From assembly GCA_047967505.1 (NCBI GenBank), contig CM106538.1: DNA of 64,000 nt, one strand, 5' to 3'. Shown one piece after another: positions 43,566 through 54,685 of the stretch. Below the pieces are notes generated by a model that was not told where the DNA came from, did not search any database, and saw nothing but the letters and a program-made list of their open reading frames with translations. Numbering within the stretch: position 1 is the stretch's first letter; every line of letters starts with the position of its first letter. The DNA is from Dipteris shenzhenensis. Lineage: Eukaryota > Polypodiophyta > Polypodiopsida > Gleicheniales. The translations under genes were made by a program, and so were the position numbers.

Positions 43566-44815
43566 CAATCTGGAGGCCACTTGAGTGACACTTGTGGATG
43601 GCTCATGTTTTGCATTGCGCTCTCACAAGGAGTATCTTGGAGTGGAGGCTCCATCGGCATCTCTTCAACATCCCCACGACACGAGTCACCACCGAGACCC
43701 ACATATTTTTTGCACCACTATCAAGGATAAAAGGTATGCTTTTGCATTGCACTTGTCTTCCTTGTTATCTACCATTACAGAAGGCTTCAATCTTAACTTG
43801 GAGCTTTGTTAGTGGATTTGTAGGAGAAGAAAGAGTGAAGAAGTGAGAGTTGTGGAAGGAAAAGTAGGAAAGCTGTCATTTTGTGTTGGAAAGTCATTTT
43901 CGAGCATTTGAAGCTTGTTTTTGGTGCTTTTTAGTGTTTAGAGTTGATAGGAAGTTAGTTTGTGAGATTGCTAAGGAGTGTGTGATTCCAAACACATCAA
44001 AAAACAACAAAAATGATGATTCTTGCTGAATTTCGAAGTTGTTTTGTGCTCTAGAACTCACTCCTCAAGAAGTTTTGCATTTTGGCTTGCAAAAATTGTT
44101 TTTCTTCCAAGTATTCTTCATTGTGTAGGTAGACTAGGTAGTGTAGCACCCCCTAGCATAACAAAACTAGAACAAAAACTCAAAATCCCCCAAAAATCCC
44201 AAAAAACCAGTCATGTGGCAACATAGTGTTCCTATCGACAGTGCGTTAGCAATATCCTGTCGGTCAAACCACATTGACCCGGCATGATAACTATATCACA
44301 CTTACCTAACCTCTGACCATGGCCTAACCCATCGCCTTGATTAAATGCATGTCAGAGTTAACTATCCTACAGACTTGACAGCCACTGACCCGTGGCCTTA
44401 GAGTGATCCCACCGATCATTGCTATCTCGTTATTTCGCTGATCTCTACTCTACCAGCCCGTCGTTCTGTGTGATACATTATCCCCACGCCCGTGGTCATA
44501 TCCATATCCAGTCGATTGTCACAATATGCCTTCTCTGCTGCCCATCGTGATAAGTATTCCACTGCCCGTTGCATTATGCCTATCATATCACCTGTTTCTA
44601 TTTCTATTCCGTTGATTGTCATGACACGCCTACTCCGCCGCTTGTCACGATAATTATTTTGCCACCCATTGCTATTTTTATTCCACCAATCTGAAATGGC
44701 CCCTTTATATAATGTGCATTACTAAATGTCATTTTCACATTCACTATTCACACTCCTACTTCTCAGGACCTTCTCACAACCAACGTACACTAAAAATTGA
44801 CCTTGGGTTGATTTA
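43566..44815. other. no gene recognised; loose repeats at 44440-44690
   Basis: Frames at 43585-43846 have no recognisable domain. 44440-44690 shows degenerate units around CC[G/A]CC[C/G][G/A]TTG[T/C]C[A/G]C[G/A]AT[A/T]A, about 40-45 bp apart, comparable to the loosely repeated GC-rich tract at 9.8-10.06 kb. Confidence 0.35.
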
Positions 44816-45030
44816 ACACACACACACACACACATACGTTCTAAGACACACTTGCACATATTGTACATTGATCTTAGGTCAATTTGAGTAGGGTATTGGA
44901 CATAGTGGCCAAGATTTGCAAATGACCATTTGTGGATTTGATGATCACACACACACACACACACAGACACACACGCACACACACACACACACATGCATGC
45001 ACACATGCACGCACGCACACACACACACAC
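44816..45030. repeat. (CA)n microsatellites
   Basis: (CA)n at about 44816-44834 and 44945-45030, the latter with ACAG, ACGC and CATGCATGC interruptions. Each is followed by a related sentence-like block (TTGACCTTGGG.TGATTT, TTGATCTTAGGTCAATTT, AACCTTGGGTCGATTTGCAC), suggesting duplication of a ~110-bp unit containing the microsatellite. Confidence 0.85.
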
Positions 45031-45178
45031 TAAAACATGTTTTTGAATTTTCCAATGAACCTTGGGTCGATTTGCACCTCATGGATGTTCGTGATCACTC
45101 ACACGCCCACACAAATAGATTTTCATACATTAGATACACAAGCTATTCTAAGACATTAGGTTGATTTTCATCTCATGG

Positions 45179-45211
<33 letters not shown>

Positions 45212-45424
45212 TGCAACATCCATGAGGTTTTGAATGACTTAGTGTGTGGGTGAGTGGTCATCAAATAGACCAAAGCAAAGCTTGTTCATTGTGTACATCA
45301 CCCTATGCTATCACTTCTGAAATTGACCCAAGTTCGGATTGCAATGACTAGAATGGCTTTTTTATGTACTAAGGGATATTGATGACTCATCCTTCCTTAA
45401 AATTTAACACACACACACACACAA
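45179..45424. repeat. (GT)n at 45179-45211 and (CA)n at 45404-45423
   Basis: A (TG)n run of about 16 units and, 200 bp later, a short (AC)n, thus in inverted orientation to each other and to the (CA)n upstream at 44.95 kb. Confidence 0.9.
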
Positions 45425-45496
45425 ATTTAAAAATAAAAAAACCATTATATGAATTTGGAAATTATCACTTAGAAGCTTGGCACAAAATGAGCCAGA

Positions 45497-45964
45497 ATGC
45501 AAAGTTGTTTAACTAAAGGATGGATTGAAGGTGACAGAAGGGACAATTTTATCAATTCTCTATCAATTGATCCAAATGGTTATGGCCACTTTTTACCATT
45601 GGGGTATGGGATGGTATCAGTTTCTATTAATTCTTCCTACATAGTTTTTAATGTTGAGCTTCCATACCTTAACATAGGTGCATCCCATGTCAAAGAGGCA
45701 CTTAGTAGTATTGTGCATTGGCACTCTAATGCAATGCAACTCTTATTAGAGGCAACCTCAAACACTAGCACACATGTACCAAATGTTGTACTTGGAGTAG
45801 GTCCACAACCTTTAGGCATGTGGCCATGTACATGCCCTCAATGTTATAAAGGATTTGATTGTGTACAAACTACTCCTTATGATAATTGGCTAGCTTTAAT
45901 GGCTACATTTTTTAAATCATTTTTCTTGTTTAAGAAGCTATTCAAGGACATGCTTGTAACATGA
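45497..45964 (+). CDS. hypothetical ORF, unrecognised
   Basis: A 155-codon frame of ordinary composition with four Cys near residues 110-122 (CTCPQCYKGFDC), which could be a small metal-binding motif, and an aromatic C-terminus. The GDRRDNF...INSLSIDPNGYGHFLPLGYGMV stretch looks like real protein. Downstream frames are broken but keep a protein-like composition to about 46.7 kb, so it may be the 5' part of a decayed gene or transposon protein. No family recognised. Confidence 0.3.
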   Translation: MQSCLTKGWIEGDRRDNFINSLSIDPNGYGHFLPLGYGMVSVSINSSYIVFNVELPYLNIGASHVKEALSSIVHWHSNAMQLLLEATSNTSTHVPNVVLGVGPQPLGMWPCTCPQCYKGFDCVQTTPYDNWLALMATFFKSFFLFKKLFKDMLVT

Positions 45965-46789
45965 TACTAGAGGAAGAGAACGTGCAAAGGTGACATGAAA
46001 AGTATACTTATGGTTACAACATTTGGAAACAAAGCTAGGGGAGGGTCACATACTTCTTGTGCATCCATATGAAACAATTAATAGAGTTAAGGGTGAAGTT
46101 GCTAAAATGGCCAATTGAATGACTTACATTTGAGGATGGGAGTAGGTTATTCCTAAGATATCCTTTTGAAAATGAGGAAATATTGATATTTTTTCCTTTT
46201 TGTTGACGACTTATATGGGAAAAACAAATAAAAAAAGAAATAGCTTTATAAAATGATAAATAGCAAAGGGTAAGAAAATAGTGGAAGTAAAACAAGGTTG
46301 GCCATGAAATTTACCCCCAGGGCTATCCAAAGAGGTGCATTCAGGTATTGATTGTTATAAAGGACATTTTTATCAAGTTACTTATTGGGAAATGGTTTTT
46401 AATGTGCAACAATAGTATTGGGGTCAATGTTTTACCGATTGAGTGAATCACATTTACAACCACCTAAAAACATTCGTGACAGTTGAGAGCCATGTATAGG
46501 TGGACTAACATCCTTCATAGGAAACATGACTATTTATTGCAAGGCTTGGTACATGATATAGGAAAACTTTCTATAGATACAAGAAGCAATACGGTCTTGG
46601 AGTGCAAAAATGATTTATTCTTCATATTGACGTCAAAGAATGCATTAGATTACCACGTGTGAAGATGGAATTTTCAAAGGAGGATGAGCAACATTCATGG
46701 ACAAGAATGCTTCAGTAATTTTGGAAATTTTGCTTTTGGGATGAATTTGATCATCTCTCTCCCTATCCTCTTTATTGAAAAGTATAGGC

Positions 46790-47260
46790 TAGTGCTCAAA
46801 CTTAAGTTCAAACATGGCACATGTGAAAAGTAGAGGCCATTCTCAAACTCAAGTTTGAGCATGGCATGAAATTAATACAGTTGCCTTAAGTTTCCATATA
46901 AATCAAACACCCTATACCCCATGTCTAAGATGCCCCATGGCTTCTTCCTAATTTTATAAGATGCACGAGGATCTAGGAGGACAAGGGGAGGGCTAGCACA
47001 AAGATTCTTGCCACCTCATAAAATATTTCTAGAGATAGGGGTGGGACAAGATTCCTTGCCATCTCAACCTCTTTTACACATTTTATATTTCCATGCCATT
47101 GACCTTGTGCCTAGCTCACTTAATGCTGCCATGGGTTTGCCTAGGTGGCAAGGTGGCCCATGGAGATTCCTTCACAATCATACACCTCTCCCATATCTTA
47201 TTCTAGAAGAACCACACTTGCATAAACAAACACCAAATGCACACAATATTTTATAGCCTC
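46790..47260 (-). mobile_element. gypsy-3-type LTR remnant
   Basis: 46893-47258 aligns with 30985-31440 in the same orientation (TCCATATAAATCAA, CCATGTCTAAGAT, ATTTTATAA, TAGGAGGACAAG, CTTGCCACCTCAT, GCACACAATATTTTATA). It could be the 5' LTR of gypsy-3 on the far side of several insertions, or an independent solo LTR. 46790-46865 contains a short duplication (GCTCAAACTTAAGTTC and TCTCAAACTCAAGTTTG). Confidence 0.55.
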
Positions 47261-47279
47261 CTTCTACTTTAGGCTATTT

Positions 47280-49673
47280 CACATTATTTTCTTCATGAAA
47301 TAACACCAAGTATACTATAGCATATGGAATCGTAATACCTATGACAATACCACAAATGCAACCTTGAAAGCATAAGAGAATCTTCCAATGGCCAAGAACA
47401 AGAGTAAGAAGGATGGTTTGAATATTGATGATGTCTTAGATCTAATTAGTGAAAGATAAAGTCCATTTGAGCAAAAAGCCAATGCATGCAAAGACAATTT
47501 ATAATAATTGGATGATCTCTTTCGTTATAGTCCAAGTGTAATCGATCCTCTTTCATGAATGTTAATTAGACTCAACCTTTGCATTCTACTTTTTGGTACT
47601 AGTTCGTTCGAATTCGGTCTTGTTTTATGAAGTAATTTATAAAATTATATTGTGTTCAACAAAAGTTATTATTAATTATCTTAATTAACAATAATGATTG
47701 ATTAAGAATAATTATTTGATTAATTATTATTAATTATCTTAATTAATAATTATTATCTTATTTAACTATAATTATTCTTAATTATCTTTATTTTGTTTTG
47801 ATCAACAAATTCAATATATAATCTACTCTAATCAACTACATCAATGAAATTGCTTGGGGCCATAAACAGGTGGAATTCATTGTAGTCATCACATAACAAC
47901 AACTTCATGCATGCAATGTCTTGCAATGGAAGCATGTATCATATACACACTGAGTATATAGCATATCATAAACATGGAAACTAATAACATCAGGATTCAC
48001 AACTGTGAGTAGCATGCAAACCAAATCAACCTTAGCTCATTTGAATGCACACAAATGCCTTCAATGCAATTCAGTTGTAAACATCTCGCAAATCTTGAGA
48101 AAACATGCCAAAATTAAGAGTTTTAAGCAATTCATTGAACAAAATAGATATAAAAGTGTGCATTTTCTTGCTTCTTATCCAATTTTGAGATTCCAATTTC
48201 ACAAGGTTTTCCCACTTTTTCTAATATGGTCTTTCATGGGGTCCCCATCAATGAGGCTACTACCTCACAGAGGTGGTTCTCCAAGGTATCAGTTCCTCTT
48301 AAAGTCTTTACTTCTAGCATGACCATGATCTGAGCCTAGCCAATTTTGTGTAGTGTATAGTTGGTCGTCTCTTGTGCACTCTTCTTTTTGGCTCTCTCTA
48401 CCTCCTCCCTCCCCCCCCAAAAAAAAGAACTTTTTTTGGGGATACAAAACTAGCCATGGAGCCCCAAAATGGTTGCAGGTCCACAATCATTTTGGGGCCT
48501 TCACCACCATCTTTGTGCGCCCCCCCAAAAAAAAAACGTAAACTGTTTTTGGTCCCTCGCCACCATTTTCAGGTCCAAAAAATAATGATAAATTTTTTTC
48601 TTGGGCCTAAAAATGGCTGGGGTTTTACCTCATATTAAAAATATTGATTAATTAGTTACATACAATTTATATCATTTACATATTGCGTAAGAAAAGTTGA
48701 GATTAGAAAGCTTAGAAGAGAAAGGTGCTAAATTTAACGGTATTGGATATGGAAAAGGTTGGGAGCAATTGGCCAAAAAGATTTACTTGGGGAGGGGAAA
48801 CCATTATGGCAGTTGGTCTTAGGTTTGTTGACAATTGTTTTTTATTGCAGTCGGAAAGGGTAGTGTATTTAGATACAAAATTGCAATGTGAAGAATTTTT
48901 ATTGTAACATGATATGTATCCATCCCAAACTATGAAATGTTGAGAATTGTAATCGTCAAATAAATCAAACTTCATATGAGTTGTTGTTAAGGATCTACGT
49001 CCTGTGACTATTATAAGTGGGAAGCTTTATTTTCTATTCCATGGATGTAAGCAAAAATTTGCAATCATGCATGCAAAATTGCTTCAAAACTCTTTGATTG
49101 TAATTACCTTGTGTCAACATAATACCATGCATATCTCTTCATATTTTTTTGTGGAGAAGATAATGCTTTTGAGTGTCTACTTGCCTTGTGACACATAATA
49201 CCATGTGATCTCTTCATGTCTCCATGTAAAACTTTGATATGAATTGTTTTTTGACTTTTGAAACAAGCTTGCCTCATTAGATCCCATGATGATTAAGGCA
49301 TCCATATAAAGACTAATAACTCTCTCTCTCTCTCTCTCTTCCCCTGTGATAAGATGAAGACATAGTGGCTTGTATGCATATTATATCAAATCTAGAAATA
49401 AGTCCTTTAGAAAATTTTGAGTATGCCTTCTACTTCTTATGGTGTTTGAAACCAAAAATTGTTTTCTTAAATGAATCTCTCCTACACTTAGTGTTGCATG
49501 TTCATGAATTATCTCTATATGAAATTGAACAATGATATTCATAACCTATAGCGCATGAAAATCTCACTTTGGTAAAAAAAATGAAGTTTGTTCAAAAGCA
49601 TATATTCAATATTGTCAAAAATAAATAAAGTTTGCCTCATATGTATATATTGCTTGCTAAGTCCATAAGTCCC
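47280..49673. other. no gene recognised
   Basis: AT-rich sequence, including a [T/A]TAATTATTATTAATTATC low-complexity stretch at 47640-47800, C8A8- and C7A10-type runs at 48412-48428 and 48522-48537 flanked by repeated TTTTGGGGCC / CACCATTTTCAGGTCC phrases, and a short (CT)n at 49321-49340. Frames lack family resemblance. Confidence 0.4.
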
Positions 49674-49764
49674 GTTCATTATAAACACCAAAGCAATAAA
49701 GAACATTAATATTTTTTCAGTTCATTATAAACACCAAAGCAATAAAGAACATTAATATTTTTTC
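49674..49764. repeat. perfect 46-bp tandem duplication
   Basis: GTTCATTATAAACACCAAAG through ATTAATATTTTTTC occurs at 49674-49719 and again, without a mismatch over about 45 bp, at 49720-49764. The identity suggests a recent event or an assembly artefact. Confidence 0.93.
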
Positions 49765-49936
49765 CTTGTCCAACAACTGAAAGCCAAGATAACCCAAGAT
49801 TTGAAGAGCCGTCTTTTCCAAAGTTCTTAGAGACAAGGATTCTTATTTTTGAGCTGAGGAAACTGCCCAGGTTCCAACTCTTAGAGCCCAAAGTTATCCA
49901 AAGTGCAAGGCTCAAAGTTTCACACCCAATTGCTGA

Positions 49937-50530
49937 TCATACGCAGAAACAACACTGCTGCATGATCGATTTCTTTCTTCTTTGTAGCACTATTTCTTGT
50001 TTGTCCAGAACATTGCCTTGTTTGGAATGAACTGCGCTTTGGCTTTCTGATTCGTCGTTCGTCTTGATGCTCCAGCTGCTAGTGTACTCAGCATCCAAAC
50101 TGGTCTCATCGCTGTTGTCAAGGTTTTTCGCTCCTCGTTCTTTGATGGAAGCCATATCCCCTGTCAAGCTTTCAGATCCAGCTGCTGCATTCGTCTTGCA
50201 AAAGCTGAAGCTGCTTTCCTCCCCTTCAAGACTTGCCTCCTCACTTTTCTCTAGCTTTCCTCCATTGAACCCACCTATCAATTCCTTCAACGACGGTCCC
50301 ACGTTGCGGGAAGTGCTCACACCATACATTAAGCTTGTCTCCCCCGAGGATAACTCGTGCTCCATGCTTTCCTTCGTTCGCTGAGACGCGCCCTCCATGT
50401 GCAAGGACTCCCTTCTCTCCACAGAGTAGTGTGTGCGCACTGGCGTCTGAATAACGCGTGCCTGAAAGGATTCAAGTACTGAATTGACGCATATTCTTTT
50501 CTCTGGAATTGTGTTTCTGAAGTCGTTCAC
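49937..50530 (-). CDS. 197-codon unrecognised frame, possible host-gene exon
   Basis: A long minus-strand frame with balanced composition, rich in Ser, Glu and Lys, unlike the transposon debris around it. It contains repeated short acidic/Ser segments (KLEKSEEASLEGEE; KNLDNSDETSLDAE), suggesting an internal duplication. It ends in a basic RRKK stretch followed by CCFCV, whose Cys four from the end could be a prenylation (CaaX-type) signal. It opens with GTG, not ATG, and is preceded by an AG (CTCTAG) that could be a splice acceptor, so it may be a last exon. I could not find a confident upstream exon. No family recognised. If real, it would likely be a membrane-anchored, otherwise disordered protein. 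Confidence 0.35.
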   Translation of the reverse strand: MNDFRNTIPEKRICVNSVLESFQARVIQTPVRTHYSVERRESLHMEGASQRTKESMEHELSSGETSLMYGVSTSRNVGPSLKELIGGFNGGKLEKSEEASLEGEESSFSFCKTNAAAGSESLTGDMASIKERGAKNLDNSDETSLDAEYTSSWSIKTNDESESQSAVHSKQGNVLDKQEIVLQRRKKSIMQQCCFCV

Positions 50531-50539
50531 GTGCTAGAG

Positions 50540-52088
50540 ATTCGAACTACCCACCTCTCGTATTCTTGATGATCTCGTCACTAAAGCCTGTTACGTCAAT
50601 GGCCATGAGAGAAGTTCAAGCAGAGAGAGTCTTTAATTTGATCTACGGCACGGAAACGGCAGATGCTGTGCGAGGTGCTGTGAAATGTAACAAAAGCCGG
50701 CAGCAGGTCGGGATTACATATGAAGGCGTGCGGCAGAAGCGCATAAGAATTGCCTCCACCAAGTTTGCAAACTTTTCATCTTATTCTGCACATTTTGAAA
50801 AGCTCATCGTAAACATCTCCTTCGATCGATTTTGAAATTATGTTAGTCCAAATTCGTGGTCGATTATCCGAACACTTTCGTAGGCCGTCTCGTTCCAATC
50901 GCAGAAACGTAATACATCCAAAAATACAAATGTCCTCTTTAATAAAGATGCTTGGATATTCCTTCCGAGCAACTCTACAAAGCATCCTTTGCATTAATAT
51001 ATAAGTTCAATGAGAACTAGTTTCATGAAGAACCTTTGTACAATCCTAACTTCTAAGCAATGCCAAAATATGAAGACAAGCTAAAATATTCGAACTATTC
51101 TTTTGGCTACACATGTTTGCCCACGATGTAACAATGACCTTTCTCAATATGTGGCACAACCTCATGGCCCCTCTTAGCCTTAAAAAATAAAGTCGGACCA
51201 ATACTCTCGCAAGGTGAGGCCCTAAATAATAGAATCCACACAAGGTGTTTTCCTTGTGACATAACTTTTATGGATGCATCTCTTTTTGCACATAGGAGGG
51301 GAAAACGAGACCTAAATTACGTGTGTTTCTTTAGTGTCTTTTCATAAGAGAGAGTATTGATAGATCTCTAGATTTCATTGAATACTCAGCTTATAAGAGA
51401 AGCATTACGCTAAAATTTGGCTCAAAAAGTGTCCATTTCTAAAGGCTCGATAGTTTTAAAAGTTAAATGGATGATGTGATGAAATAAGAATGCATGTGTA
51501 AGAGTGGAATATAGCAAGATTTCTTATATCATAGTTGAATAACCCAAGAAAAAAATGATGAACTCCCTTGAGTTAAGTAATAAGCTTTACTTTAAAAAAA
51601 GAGACCATCTTGTAGACTTGAGACTAAGCTTTACTATTAAAAAAGAGACCCTCCTCTAGACTTGAGAATCTAATCCCCGACTTATAGAGTGTCACTACTA
51701 TAGTACACACCACTGTAGATGCTTTTCCCAATGTAAATTGACTTCTCTACATTTTTTTCCAATGTAAATAGACTTCTCTACCTTTTTTTTTGTTTTGGTT
51801 AGCTCAAGAAATAATTAAAAATTATCAGTATAGAACTGCTAGAATTGGCAAATGCATTTATGAAGACATTTATTAGCACTATTTTATAACATCTAGGCAT
51901 AAGCATGAAAAGGTAGACCACTTTTGTAGCTATTTAGCCTTGAGGATTCACAAGGGGCAACTGATGATATCATGTGAGTGTCTAATAGGGGGTTTTTTAA
52001 GATGAGGCATAAGCTTATACATTAGGGGTGGGGGCTATTTTTTCCTTTGCCCAATAATAAATTTAAGTTAGGGGGGACATGCCATCTT
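50540..52088. other. no gene recognised; small tandem duplications
   Basis: Two short open frames on opposite strands (50566-50835 plus, 50776-50994 minus) overlap and match nothing I know. 51582-51669 is a ~42-bp tandem duplication (TAAGCTTTACT..TAAAAAAGAGACC twice), and 51725-51790 a ~31-bp one (CCAATGTAAAT[T/A]GACTTCTCTAC twice). The rest is featureless. Confidence 0.4.
52084..52088. repeat. target-site duplication ATCTT (left)
   Basis: ATCTT directly before the 5' LTR matches ATCTT at 57620-57624 directly after the 3' LTR, the 5-bp duplication expected from copia integrase. Confidence 0.95.
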
Positions 52089-52440
52089 TGTTGAGATATC
52101 GAGCTCCACTCGAGATATGCCAGGGTGACCATTGGGTACTTATGTCACCGACTTGTTAGCTGGAGATGTGGTTGGTACACCGCCCACGAATAATAGCTGG
52201 ATGACAGCTATCCTTATCTACACTAGTTCGTGGCTCAGTTAGTATGCCACCTTAGTTAGTTGAGTTTGGTTTGAGACCCACATATAGGGTTCTTCTATTT
52301 CTTTGTACTAGTGTTCTTTTGGCTTTCACAACTAAGAAGAGGAAAACTGTTTTCAGCCTCCACCTTCGTGTGTATTCCCCCATTGTGCATGTGAGAAAGC
52401 CTCAAGTGAGACTCCTTCCCTCTCTCCCACAATCTTCACA
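52089..52440 (+). repeat. copia-B3 5' LTR, 352 bp
   Basis: Begins TGTTGAGATATCGAGC and ends CAATCTTCACA, immediately before the primer site. A palindromic GAGCTCCACTCGAG-type segment follows the start. A weak TATA-like CATATAGGG lies at about 52280. Confidence 0.95.
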
Positions 52441-52452
52441 TGGTATCAGAGC
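52441..52452 (+). promoter_or_regulatory. primer-binding site of copia-B3
   Basis: TGGTATCAGAGC directly after the LTR, complementary to initiator Met tRNA. It is followed by a ~490-bp leader (52453-52943) without an evident gene. Confidence 0.93.
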
Positions 52453-52943
52453 CTTGTTCGTGGTAAGGAGCTCAAGAAAGCAAACCAAGTTCGCAGTGTC
52501 CTGGTAAGAGGACCAGTGTTGCTTTCCTATTTCGAGTTTGGGAGCAAATCTCTGCAGGTAGCACAGCCAGAAGTGCAGGAGTGCACTGTTTCAGATTGAG
52601 ACGCCCTTCGCGGTGTGGCGAGAGCGCAGTATATGCTTTGAGGCCGTTTCGGGGCCCGTTTTGAAGGCGGAAGTTCTTCGCAGGCACTCAGAGAAACGCC
52701 CTGTTTTTTGCTGTGCGACCACTGCGCGGCTGGTCGGTGGAAAGGTGCCACAGAAATTGCATCGTATGCCTGTGTGCAGAGATACTGGGAGTTGCAGATT
52801 CATGCTTGTTGCCTGTTGATGCAAAATCGTCACTAGAAAGTGACTGTGTGGTGGAATACCACTTTCGTCAGTTTTGCAGATCTGCCCGTGTGAGGCAAAA
52901 GCTGTGTTTTTTGCAGTGACAGAATTTTTTGCAGTGTTTTGTA

Positions 52944-54683
52944 ATGGCATCTGATTCTCTTTCGCAGATTGTCACTGAAAAGCTTGACAAGAACAACTTC
53001 CAGGCATGGAAGTTTAGAATGACGAATTTCTTGATGGGAAAAGGCTATTGGGAATTCATTATAGGAAATGAAGAAGAACCTGTTCTTCCTAATGTTCCCA
53101 ATCAACAGGAAATGCAGGCATTCAAAGGATGGCATGAGAGAGCCAGGAAAGTTATGTACTGGCTGTCTATCAGTATTTCGGACTCCATGATTGTGCATAT
53201 TCAGGATGCAAATACGCCAAAGGAGGCATGGGATACTTTGGCAAAAATGTATAGCACAAATACGCAAGCCAGGAAAATGCAACTCAAACAGGAGTTGCAC
53301 AATGTGCAGAGAGAAAATTTGAGCATAAATGACTACCACATGAAAGTGAAGAAAATTGCATGCACTTGCTTCCATTGGGTCGCCAGTGGATGATGATGAT
53401 TTGGTTTCTGTGACCTTGAATGGTCTAGGAAAGGATTATGCACAGTTCCGAACATCCATTGCCGTCCGTGAAAACTTTCCTGATTTTGAGGAGTTGATTG
53501 CTCTTCTAATTTCTGAAGAGCAGAGAAATGGGGGTGCATCTTCTTCAGCAGGAACTTCAAAAGAAACTGTCTTCTACTCAAATGCTAGCAGAGGTAGAGG
53601 CAGAGGTAGAGGAGGCCGATCTGCAGGCCGTGGTAGAAATCAGAATATGCAGCAAACGCAAGAAAACCAGTCCTATGCAGGAGGACGTGGTAACTCTAGA
53701 GGCAGGGGGAGCCAAAGAGGCCGTGGTGGATGGCAGAGAAGCCAAAATGCAAACAGCAATGTTGAATGCTACTATTGTGGCAAAATGGGTCATATGGCTA
53801 AAGACTGCTACAAAAAGCAGAATGACATTATGAGTGGAAAATTGCAGCAAGGCAATTATGCATCCTCTAGTAGACAGGGCGATGACAGAAATGAGCATTT
53901 GTTTATGGTGCAGCATATGACAAATTCTGTAACAAGTGCAAAAGAAAGCAATGATGTGTGGTATGTTGACTCGGGTGCGTCAAACCACATGACAGGTCAC
54001 GCTGAATGGATGCAGGATGTAAGAAAAATGGAAAAACCAGGATTTGTGGACACTGGTGATGATACTGCACATCCTATTGTGCAGATTGGCAAAATTCCTT
54101 TGTCTATGCAGGATGGGAAAAAGAAATACTTGTCTGATGTATTTCATGTCCCGAACATCACCAAGAACCTGGTTTCTGTTGGTCAAATGGTTGAGCAGGG
54201 CTTGCAGGTTAGATTTAATCCTCATGGATGCTTTGTTGAGGATATGAAAAATAACGGTTGCTTGATAGCAAAAGGAAAGAAGAAGGGCAGGATGTTTACG
54301 TTGGATGCAGACATGCCTGAATTGAGTGCAGCAATGTTTGCACATGGGACCGGTGTAGTTGCAGATATTGATATCTGGCACAAACGCATTGGTCATGTTA
54401 ATATACAGCGACTAAAATCAATGCAAGCCCAAAATATTGTTGCAGGATTGCCTAAATTTAAGGTTGCAGAAATGCACAAGGTTTGTGAAGCCTGTCAATT
54501 TGGGAAACAGGCAAGGAAACCTTTTCCTAGGCATGTTCAAGAGAGTAAAAAGCCATTGGAATTAATCCACTCTGATGTGTGGACTACAAAAGCTGCATCT
54601 ATTGGAGGCTGTCACTATTTTGTCACATTTATTGATGACTTCAGCAGAAAACTGTGGGTGTATTTTATGAAAAAGAAAAAGTG
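52944..54683 (+). pseudogene. copia-B3 gag-protease-integrase (two frames)
   Basis: ATG at 52944 (MASDSLSQIVTEKLDKNNF) starts gag; an in-frame TTG farther upstream is not needed. Gag core: WKFRMTNFLMGKGYWEF. A two-base loss near 53355 relative to copia-B2 shifts the frame. The rest (53356-54683) has an Arg/Gly-rich segment, the canonical knuckle CYYCGKMGHMAKDC, protease WYVDSGASNHMTGH, integrase zinc region (HKRIGH, CEACQFGK) and the first catalytic blocks (IHSDVWT, FIDDFSRKLWVYF). The frame ends in a stop after KKKK, caused by one extra A in an A-run relative to copia-B2. Products would form the particle, process it and integrate cDNA. Confidence 0.93.
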
Positions 54684-54685
54684 AA

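Noticed and set aside
44722-45164. Cys/Val and His/Thr repeat frames
   Set aside because: Translations of (CA)n/(GT)n microsatellites.
50530-50560. tRNA-like T-arm (AGTTCGAATCTC, minus strand)
   Set aside because: The stem around the loop does not pair, and no A box or acceptor stem is present, so no tRNA gene is called.
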